Notes under the pieces: model-generated | What the model saw: only the letters and a program-made list of their open reading frames with translations | Database searches by the model: none | Told to the model about the DNA's origin: nothing | Translations under genes and position numbers: made by a program | NCBI RefSeq assembly: GCF_005239225.2 | Contig: NC_133293.1 | Location: 20,242,333 to 20,306,332, forward strand | Source of the DNA: Populus alba | Taxonomy: Eukaryota; Streptophyta; Magnoliopsida; Malpighiales; Salicaceae | DNA length: 64,000 nt | Direction: 5' to 3' | Shown: in pieces, positions 55,739 to 64,000 of the stretch | How the letters are laid out: the number at the start of each line of letters is the position of its first letter | Numbering within the stretch: position 1 is the stretch's first letter

Positions 55739-55773
<35 letters not shown>
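55739..55773. repeat. (TA)n microsatellite
   Basis: About 17 uninterrupted TA units between the RLCK and OTU genes. Confidence 0.95.
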
Positions 55774-55775
<2 letters not shown>

Positions 55776-56339
55776 TTGAATAAGAAAGCAAAAATGTAAC
55801 AGAATCTTACATTAAGTCATGATTGTAATATATCCAACCATGCAGGAATTTAGAAGTTAAACGTGCTAGCTAGGTGCTTTCCCAATCCATTGTGCTTTAA
55901 TTAACACAATAATTTTCATTTTTTATATAAACAAAAAGGGAATTTTGCACAGGAGAAAATTGTTTACTGTTGATTATTAATAATTAATAGCACATTGAGA
56001 TTATTTATTAAAACATTTGTATGTCATATTTTTTTTTATTTTGAATAATAAAAATATTTCCACCAAAAGATCAAATACAATATCCTTTATCATGAAATGC
56101 ATGTTTTAACGTGCAAAACAAATTAATACATGACTCGTTATTATCGATTTAAAAGGCAAAATCACTTGCGAGTAAAAGAAACATAATCTCCAAAGATTTG
56201 CTAGTGCTTCCAATTTAATTAGAAAATCAATTGTTAGCATGTCAAAACAATTTGGGATTCGATCCCATTTATACTGCAAATCATAAATTAAAAAAAATAA
56301 AATTAAAAGATTATAAAATGTGATTATTATTGTGGTGAA

Positions 56340-56490
56340 AGGTGGTTTTTAAAAGTATTTTTTTTATTTAAATATATATTAAAATAATTTTTTATTTTTT
56401 TTATTTTAAATATTAGCACATTAAATTATTAAAAAATTCTAAAAAATATTAATTTAATATTTTTTAAAAATAAATAATTCTAAAAAGAAT
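56340..56490. mobile_element. MITE-like AT-rich element
   Basis: Begins 'ggtggtttttaaaagtattt' and ends 'aataattctaaaaagaatta'. It shares the interior 'ttttaaatattagcacattaaat' pattern with the copy at 51445. Ends approximate. Confidence 0.45.
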
Positions 56491-56739
56491 TACTGCACTG
56501 CGAATGAGATACTAAGTAAAAACATCTATGGTGGACCCCAAATTAATGCCGATACATGTCAAAATTTCAACAAATCCAAAAAAAAAACCTAACTCTTAAA
56601 ATTCTTAACAAGCAAGAAAACACTGATAAATAAAAAAATAAATCCTTATAAATTACACGTGGCTCAAGAAACCGGGACTTTCTGGTAATTGAAAAAAGAT
56701 CGTGGCGGTTTCAGGATTCTCAGATGGCGTCATCAGTAA

Positions 56740-56747
56740 TATATAAA
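56740..56747 (+). promoter_or_regulatory. Probable TATA box of the OTU gene
   Basis: TATATAAA at 56740 is followed by an apparent leader with an intron: donor 'gaacag|GTACTT' at 56911 and acceptor 'ttttgcAG' ending 57382. The coding ATG lies at 57466 in the second exon. Confidence 0.45.
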
Positions 56748-57465
56748 TTTCAACAAAGGATGCCTCAACAAACAGCAACTTTAACCAAACCCAGAATTTC
56801 TATTCGTTAAGATTTTCCAATTAAGATATTTTAGCAAAATCCTTTATCTATTTAGTTCCAGAAAGGAAAGGTTGTTTGTTTTACCTATCAGGAGTTAAAA
56901 ACCTGAACAGGTACTTAGGTTGCCGTATTCAGATTTTTCATGGGATTTGAAAAAAGGTTTGAACTTTATGTTGTGTTTATTTTAGTTGGTGATGAGTTTC
57001 GTTTTCATTTGGTGTTTTTTGATTGGGTTGAATGTTATTAAGGGTTTGAGGGAAATGGATTTGGTTTTCTTTTTAGTAAAGTTATGTTTTTTTAGCTATT
57101 TTGTTGGTGTGTTCGAATGTTTTTCAATTGGATTTGATGATAGATTGTTGTTTAGTGATGTTGTCTTTAAAGGGTTAGCAGCAAATTTGTAGCTTTAAGT
57201 GTTGAAAATAGTAGGTTTTGATTTTGATTTTGATTACTGAAAGTACGAAAGTGGGTTGGCAACAAACTTGTAGCCTTTTGTGAAGGACGTAGAAAGTTTT
57301 GATTTTTGATTAGTGAAATTTGGAAGTTATTTGTATAGTGAATTTGATTAGATTTTGCATTTGACTATGGCTAATTTTGCAGCTTGCCTTCAGAAAGATT
57401 TGTGCAAGTACATAGCGCAAGGTGGTTGTGCTTCTTAAGAGATTTCATTAATTTTGATAGCCAAG

Positions 57466-60400
57466 ATGATTGTATTTGAGCAGGATCCTGATGTTGTTCG
57501 ATGGGGTCTCCATAATCTAATACATGATTGTACACTTCCGAATTCTGGTTCGTGTTATGCTGTTACTCGTCATGACAGGGATACATTTAATGCTGGGTAT
57601 GTTAGAGAATATTATAATGATCCAGAATATGCAAATAATGTGGAGAACGATGCTGTTATTGCTCGTGCTCTTCAAGAAGAACTTTCACGGATTGCTGACG
57701 CGGAAGCATTTGGGTTAAATAACGCTGAACAAGAATCAATTATTATGCAGCAATGGCCTTGTTCTCATGAAAGATACCATGGTTCTGGTACTAGGAAATT
57801 CTGCTGCTGCTATTGAATTCCTTGGTTATTTGTGATCCTTTATTTCACATAATTCATTTGATTTCATGTGCCACGTGTAGAGCACAAGAACAATCAGGAA
57901 GTCACAAATGATCACTGTGAAAACAAAACGGGTGCTGACAATCACAGCAAAAATGTAGCAGATGACTCTAGCAAGGATGAAACAGCGATCCCTACTTCAT
58001 GTTCTAAAAGTGTAGAAGATTCCCCTAATATGGAAGAGTTGGCAATTAATTCAAACTTAGCAAATGAATACGCTCTTGATGGTGAAGTGGGCAAGAGGAT
58101 AAGCGATATGGTTCCTATTCCTGTAAGTATAACTTCTGCCAAGCTATACCCACGTTGCACTGAAGATTAAGATAAAATTCCTTACAGATTGAGTAAATGA
58201 TATCCTTTCAAAAATGAAGAATTGAGCATCCTAGATTTCTCATTTGTTTTCTGTAGCTTGTTCCTAAAACTAATGGAGAAATACCATCAGAAGATGCAGA
58301 GACATCAGATCATCAAAGGCTGCTAGACAGGTCTTGTATATATTCTCCCCTCCTTTGTTTTTAAATTTATGCAATTTTTTATCCTGGACTATTTCATAAG
58401 GTATGAATACCCAAGTAATTTGTCCTTATATGATAATGTACTGCTTCAAACTACAAAAAGAGTTACAGAACTGGCTGGAAGTGGATTATTAGATGCCTTC
58501 TGGTATAGCTCTCGTTGGAATATTGCAGATATCTTTGGTTTTTAGCAGATAGATTCATATTATTATCATCTATTAACATTTTAGGTTAAAGGTTTCAATA
58601 TCTAAGGCATATGGTGTGGATGCTAATATTTTTCATGTTATCCCATTCTCCTACACTATGGGTTTTGAGATCTAGGTTTTTTGCATGTTTCATGTGCGTC
58701 TTTCCTTGATGAATGTTGTGATGTTGCAAGTTATTTAGTTGGGGGTCGTGCCTTTTAGTTCAAGTCTGTAATATCTTGACTGAGACAATATTTTTAATTT
58801 AATGTTCTGTCTGTTTTAGGTTAAAGGTATATGATCTTGTTGAGAATAAGGTTCCAGGAGATGGTAACTGTCAGGTTGGTACCTTCTTTATTTTAAAGAT
58901 AAACGGTTGTGCAAAAAGCTTACTTCTGAAGCTCTATTACCTAGTGTTATTAGCTCAAGTTATGTCTCATCAGTTTGTCTCTTTTGCAGTTTCGTTCTCT
59001 GTCAGATCAACTCTACCGTTCTCCTGAGCACCACAAATTGGTGAGAGAACATGTTATTGATCAGGTTGGTTGGCGTTTAACTAAGTGCACTTCTGTGTAC
59101 ATGTATTAGAGTCTTATTGATCCATTCTTATACATATAAGCGTAAACTGTACTTCTGTGTACATGTATTAGAGTCTTATTGATCCATTCTTATACATATA
59201 AGCGTAAACTGTAATCTTATTCCCAACAATGTTGATTTCATCAGCTCAAGTCTCAGCCGCAAATGTACGAGGGCTATGTTCCTATGGCTTATGATGACTA
59301 TCTGAAGAAAATGAGCAAGTTTGTTACTTCTCTTCCTTTTCTTTTAATCTCCTAAAACTTTCTTGAAATATATTCATGCTCATATGTATATTTTTGCGGC
59401 TAAAATTAGGGGTGGTGAATGGGGTGATCACATCACATTGCAGGCTGCTGCAGATTCGGTATGGGCAACTATCTTACTGTTGTACATTCCCTCAAGTTTT
59501 GTCTGCTTGTCTTTCAGTCGATCTTGATGTTATTCATTAACCCTTTGTGGAATATATCTAGAAGTTGTGAATTTGAAGAGAATCGCTGATAATGATGGAT
59601 TATTGAAAATATCAGCTAGTTATTTATGCAACTAAATTCACCTAAACCCGTAGTCTCCACCTAGTTGAATTAATTACATAATTCTTTTTCCTTCACTCTG
59701 CTTTTTGTGAGACCAAATTCTTCATGAGATGACGAGATATAATTTATCATTTCTCTTAACTTTAATTAAATGTCTGCTTTTGTGTTTTTGAGTGATTCTT
59801 GCAAGAGTAAGAATTGTGAAATTGCTTTTCTTGTCTCTCGATAACTTTTTCTTGATGCATAATATAACAACACTACGTTCCAAGTAGTGTATCTACTAAC
59901 AGGAAATATTCTTGTAAACCGGCTTTGTTATATTACTTTAATACTTTTTACTTTTTTAAGAGCTCATGTATGCTACTTGTTTTCTGTCTGTAATTTTATT
60001 TTAGAGATTTAAAGCTTATTTAACTGATGTATTTGCATGTTGCCATGTAATTGCAGTATGGTGTCAAGATATTTGTGATAACTTCATTCAAGGATACATG
60101 TTACCTCGAGATCCTTCCACAGGCTCAAAAGTCCGATCGGGGTAAGATTAGACTTTTCGAACTTGTGTGCTAATTAATAGAAATCTAAGCTGAAGAATGC
60201 TTCACTATCTTTCTAATATATGGAAAGTTTATTGTAAGATTGGTTTTTGCTGTAGAATAAAATTTATTGATTATGCAATTAGGAAATGTAAAATTTATTG
60301 ACTTGTCGTTGATTATGCAACTTGTGTTTTGTAGCAGTTATTTTCTTGAGCTTTTGGGCGGAGGTGCACTACAATTCAATATACTCAGAAGGAGGTAAAC

Positions 60401-60758
60401 ATTTGATCCCATTGCCAAAGCATTTAAAATTGTTCTATGATACTTATCTGTAGGGTCTATCTTTCCCTGGCTTCCAAGTTACATCTGATGTGGTCTATGG
60501 CTTTTATAAAAGCAATTTTGAACAAGTTATGAAAACTTCATGTGTGAAGTCCTGTTCGGGGGAGTAAAAGAATGCTTGATATAGTTGTTCCACAGTTTCA
60601 ACTGTTGTTATTCTCTTTCTGGTCACCTGCTCTAATTCTCTTTCTGGTCACCTGCTCTAATTCTCTCTATCTCTAATATAGAGCTACCGCAGTTGGAATC
60701 GAAGAAAAAGGACTGGTGGAAGATTTGCAGCTGGGAACTTCATCGGCAAACCTCATAA
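57466..60758 (+). CDS. OTU-domain deubiquitinase (Arabidopsis OTU9/10/12-like)
   Basis: Coding exons 57466-57787, 57881-58122, 58257-58330, 58820-58874, 58990-59064, 59245-59318, 59410-59458, 60057-60141, 60338-60394 and 60682-60758 give 369 residues. OTU enzymes are cysteine proteases that cut ubiquitin chains. The catalytic triad is visible: Asp227 and Cys230 in VPGDGNCQFRS, and His336 with Asn338 in WAEVHYNS. The start MIVFEQDPDVVRWGLH matches the N-terminus of this plant subgroup. Residues 62-72 (DAVIARALQEE) look like an inverted ubiquitin-interacting motif, which would help hold ubiquitin. Residues about 108-210 are an acidic, Ser/Asn-rich linker. The C-terminus is short and Trp-rich (DWWKICSWELHRQ). 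An apparent earlier start at 57454 is a TTG codon. Introns 3 and 7 are the longest, and one intron carries an exact 62-base duplication. Confidence 0.92.
59089..59212. repeat. Exact 62-base tandem duplication in an OTU intron
   Basis: 59089-59150 and 59151-59212 are identical over 62 bases (each begins acttctgtgtacatg and ends agcgtaaactgt). Lack of any mismatch implies a recent event or an assembly artefact. It lies in intron 5, away from both splice sites. Confidence 0.97.
60611..60666. repeat. 25-base tandem duplication before the last OTU exon
   Basis: Two exact 25-base copies (60611-60635, 60636-60660; ttctctttctggtcacctgc plus tctaa) and a six-base third start lie 15-70 bases upstream of the exon 10 acceptor. 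They extend its pyrimidine-rich tract. Confidence 0.95.
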
Positions 60759-61589
60759 GAAGACGCTTCTGTGCTCCATGGAAAGCCTTTTCATTTCATT
60801 TTCATACAATGGCCTCGACAAAGGAAGTGCAGAAAGCAAATGCCATACTGCTACTACTTCGTCACTTTCAGCTACCTTTGTGCATATTACTTCGTTTAGA
60901 TTTGACTGCCATAGTTCCATCCTTTGTATTGTGTCCTGATCTCTTCATTATTTTTCGTTCTTGTTTCCGGCTGTTCTGACTGTACATATTAGGCAGGGCA
61001 ACTGAGGGTTTTTCTCCCCTTCATAGCAGAACCCGGTGACACTATTCTACTTCTAGAAGGTATATTATTAAAAATAAATCGTAGTTGCTGTATTTCTTGC
61101 ATCCTGTTTCCTTTTTGCCGAAAACTAGGAAGGTTTGTGCTCTTCAGCCTGTGCCTGTATCCTGACATTTTTTCCAAACCCAGAATGGAACAAAACGTGT
61201 AGTTAAGACTGAAGAAAACAAGAAAAGAAAAATATCTCCTTCCTCTTCCTTTGTAGAGGCTATGGAATAAACATGACAACAGAAAATAAATTACCATTAC
61301 GGCAAGATTTTAATTTACCTATAGTTAATTGAAAAGCTATCCATAGAGAAATTGAAATTTAGAAAATATAAAGTTATTTTTTGTTAATTTTTTTAATGAG
61401 ATAGATCGAAGGACCTTATTGGTAAATAGATAAAACATCAAGGAGTGATCGATAAAAAATAAAGTTTTAAAATTGATAAAATCCATAAACTTTAGGAAGA
61501 TAAAATGAAATTAAACTTTTTTTAAAAAGCTGCTAGTTTTCTATAAACGACAAGTCATCCCAAACAACTAGCTAACTAGAAGATCTGAA
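60759..61589. other. OTU 3' region and spacer
   Basis: Holds the OTU 3' untranslated region and AT-rich spacer. An open frame at 60716-60979 overlaps the last exon in another frame and is not a gene. Confidence 0.5.
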
Positions 61590-62460
61590 ATGAAAACCAC
61601 AGGACAACACAAACTCTTCTTCCTCTTCCATTCACCCACCAAAACCCCTAAAACCTTACACCACCAAAACCCAAATCTCATGTTCATCATAAAAAAACCC
61701 ACCTCTAAAACCCTAAAATCCCTAGCCTACACATCTCAAAATCCAATCTTTCCCCTTATAAATCATAGAACCAAGAACCCACCATACACTTATACACAAA
61801 CCAAGAAATATGTGGATGTGAACATGAAATGGAAAAAAAGATCAATACTTTGATTCAATAGAGCATATTATACACAAGTCCAATGAACTTAAACCCATCA
61901 TATTTTTGAAAAATGTGATAGCCCAGAATCCCAATGGTTGTATCCCTATCTCATGTGTTTCAAAGTAAGGCTTGCATTTTGATGTGAAAATCAAGGCTGC
62001 AAGGTTTTTGAGGCAATACCCATCAATTTTTGAGGAGTTTACTGGTCCACAGTATAATTTGCCTTGGTTTAGATTGACCCAAGAAGCTGCTGAGATTGAT
62101 GGAGGAGAGGTTGTATGAGGATTGTTAAGAGGATTTGAGAGAGGTTGAAGAAGTTTATTTTGATTAGTAAAGAAAAGGTTTTGCCTTTGAAGGTTATTCA
62201 AGGGATATTATGGTATTTGGTTTGCCTGAGGATTTCTTAGAGTGTTTGGATAAGAATCTTTACGGGTCTTTTAGGGTAGTGGAGATGGAGGAGGAAGGGT
62301 TAAAGGGATTAACTGTTGAGAGTAAAGAAAGGGTTTTGTCTGTTTTGCAAGGAAATTAGATGAAAAAGGGAGTGTATTCTGATGAACCTATGGAGGGAAT
62401 TGAGTTTCCACTCTTCCCAGCAAAGGGAAGAGTGAAGGGAGGAGTGAACAATCCCTAAGT
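61590..62460 (+). pseudogene. Decayed PORR-domain (WTF1-like) organelle RNA-binding protein gene
   Basis: Plant PORR proteins bind organellar introns and help splice them. Translation from the ATG at 61590 starts with an organelle-targeting-like N-terminus and reaches KKYVDVNMKWKK. Similarity then continues only by changing frame: a one-base slip in the A-run near 61833-61840; a stop (TAA, 61966-61968) inside the domain; shifts near 62100-62150 with another stop (62126-62128); a slip near 62220; and a stop at 62357-62359. Recognisable segments across the frames include FLRQYPSIFEEF, GPQYNLPWFRLT, KFILISKEKVLPLKVIQG and EPMEGIEFPLFPAKG. Similarity ends near 62455, so the C-terminal third is missing. 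At least three frameshifts and three stops rule out a functional product. No intron interrupts it, which suits either a native intronless gene or a retrocopy. Confidence 0.88.
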
Positions 62461-63319
62461 CTAACGTCCAAGATTGGATTTAGATTTGGATAATGCTGAT
62501 GAAGACAGTGTAGAAATAGGTAGGGTGTAAAGATTAAGTAAATTAGATCTGAAAGTTGTGTTCATGCCATTCACTGGTTCTGGTTACCTTCTCCGAGGGC
62601 TCCTACTTGGGTCCATGTAACTTCTGTTGCTACTGCCATGTGTCCAGTGAACGCCAGTTGACGTGCAAACTTTCTATCATTGCGTTGCATTCTTTTTGTA
62701 ATCGAGAGAGTATTACTAATTGTTCGAATAGAATATTGGTAAGAAGAGAAAAATCCAATTTCTTTGGAAAAAAGGTAAGAGGGTAATTCACTCAAGAGAA
62801 GAGAGGTCGAAATTCAAAGTGCAACAATCCAAAACACTTGCCCTCTGAAGCGAAAAGATCAAATATCATATTTTACCACTGCCAGTAACATTTACATTTC
62901 ACTCCTTTTTTACAGACTCAACATTTGTGCCTGTACTCCAAGAGAGGCTAATCAACTATAAATTGCCCTCTCTGATCTTCTCTTGACTGAGAACTTGCCT
63001 TTTATTCTGTGAGCTGAATTTACAATTAGATATTAACAAAAAACGAAAACATCTTATTCCGCAGGCCTGTTTATTTACATCTATTCTTCTTCTCTACAGA
63101 GACCGCAGCTATGAGAAACTTGCAAAAATCACCTTCCAAGTTAGCTGTACAAAATTCATGCTCTTTTTGCTGTTTTAAGGCGGCAAAGATAAAGCACCCT
63201 CCACGTTTCCACATTAAATCACGTTAGGAGAAGACTGAGGATGACCATCCTAAGCGCCTTTCTGTAAATGAGAGAGAGAATCATGTGTACACTGGTAATA
63301 AACATTTTCCAGTAAGTTA
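62461..63319. other. Spacer and Pumilio 3' untranslated region
   Basis: No gene is recognisable. The right half probably contains the 3' untranslated region of the minus-strand Pumilio gene. Open frames at 62556-62795 on both strands have no recognisable domain. Confidence 0.5.
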
Positions 63320-64000
63320 CTACAAAGATTCCTCACCTCCAGTTGTGATGAGCTTCTCAACACGCGAAACGATATGTTTACCGTAAGTGTACCTCTTCAG
63401 GGCACTCAAATGAACCCTAATGCGAGAAAGAATTAACTCCAAACTTCGATCATTGCAGGTCTCAAGAACCTTCTGTACAACGTAATTTCCAAATGGATCT
63501 TTCATCATAGCCTGCAGTTTTACATTCCAAATACATAGATCATCCAGGCACTAATCAGTGAAAGTAAATAAGGGATCGAAATTGGAAGCCTCAAAACAAA
63601 CATAGGCTGCAGTAATCTCAATGATCATATACATGAAGAGCATGTTGAGATTGGATGATCATTCATCAATAAAAAAGTCAATACCGCAGAGTACTGGATA
63701 TTTAGAATACCATGGATAAAAAAAATACACAGAATAGAAGTATAGCGATTAAATGACAGAAAAAATCGAATTTTAATACCACATGACAGTTCTTTTTTCT
63801 TTTTTTTTTTCAATAATTTTTTATAATAAATCAGGTTGGGCTCAGATTTCTGATGTGAGGGTATTTTCATCAGGACCAGATAATGCTAATTAAGGCACTT
63901 GTGAACTGACCTGCAAGGGCTCATTTTCAACAGTGGAACCAAGTATCTCATTCACCAAAAGTTGGCGCTCCTCAGGGCCACCAAATGTCAAGCACTTCTC
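63320..64000 (-). CDS. Pumilio (PUF) RNA-binding protein, 3' end only
   Basis: Partial gene entering from the right edge on the minus strand. Seen exons are 64000-63911 (30 codons, open at the edge) and 63511-63320 (63 residues and stop), joined in phase 0 across an intron with GT-AG ends. The residues [18 protein letters not shown], then [18 protein letters not shown], then [17 protein letters not shown] belong to the last PUF repeats and C-terminal cap of the Arabidopsis APUM1-6 group. PUF proteins bind 3' untranslated regions carrying UGUA-type sites, and repress or destabilise those mRNAs. NYVVQ is the RNA-contacting pentad of a repeat. The tail after the cap is short (TTGGEESL). Confidence 0.93.

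Larger units (their letters stand above)
55160..56735. other. Intergenic region with simple and dispersed repeats
   Basis: Contains the RLCK 3' region, a T-run near 55478, a (TA)n tract (55739-55773) and an AT-rich element at about 56340-56490. No gene is supportable. Confidence 0.55.

Noticed and set aside
60716..60979. 87-codon open frame overlapping the last OTU exon
   Set aside because: It is in a different frame from the OTU stop at 60758 and has no domain.
62461..62795. Continuation of the PORR pseudogene
   Set aside because: Translations after 62455 no longer resemble the PORR C-terminal region in any frame.

Overview
The window is nuclear DNA of a flowering plant. It is AT-rich, its genes have plant-type GT-AG introns, and every recognisable protein belongs to a plant family. 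The intergenic DNA carries short AT-rich inverted-repeat elements and a 'gtgtccgg...ctcgactaatcc' repeat that I associate with Populus and Salix, so a poplar-like tree is the best guess. That assignment is inference and was not searched.

Layout, left to right. 1-4450: gene-free AT-rich DNA with an old tandem segmental duplication (about 880-2110 and 2925-4065). 4549-5835 (+): F-box protein with a C-terminal hydrophobic anchor. 6230-6625 (-): SAUR protein. 8525-12003 (+): divergent plastid transketolase, 7 exons. 12533-12715 (+): secreted 60-residue peptide with six evenly spaced cysteines. 12716-15750: repeats. 16330-23261 (+): ELF6-type JmjC histone demethylase, 7 coding exons. 24099-24809 (+): NATA-like GNAT acetyltransferase. 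24810-30033: repeat-rich gap holding a hairpin-bearing tandem repeat. 30034-31269 (+): kinase-like protein that has lost its catalytic residues. 34876-36522 (+): WNK-family kinase with altered catalytic positions. 37466-40951 (+): plastid-type GET3 ATPase, 11 exons. 41679-49080 (-): ABCG24/28-type transporter, 14 exons. 49250-52400: repeat-rich gap. 53085-55159 (+): RLCK-VII kinase of the PCRK type, with a GC-AG first coding intron. 57466-60758 (+): OTU deubiquitinase, 10 exons. 61590-62460 (+): decayed PORR-domain pseudogene. 63320-64000 (-): 3' end of a Pumilio gene running off the right edge.

The genes are independent transcription units with no operon-like logic. They cover carbon metabolism (transketolase), chromatin and flowering (ELF6), ubiquitin (F-box, OTU), immune or ion signalling (PCRK-like, WNK, pseudokinase), membrane transport and targeting (ABCG, GET3) and RNA control (Pumilio, dead PORR). 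I found no CRISPR array, rRNA, convincing tRNA or autonomous transposon. Exon coordinates were read by eye from splice signals and reading-frame continuity. All multi-exon models close in frame, which is good internal support, but none has been checked against transcripts.

No new multi-gene system stands out. The most unusual items are the symmetric six-cysteine peptide, the divergent transketolase, the tail-anchored F-box protein, the two kinases with altered catalytic residues, the PORR pseudogene and the hairpin-bearing tandem repeat.
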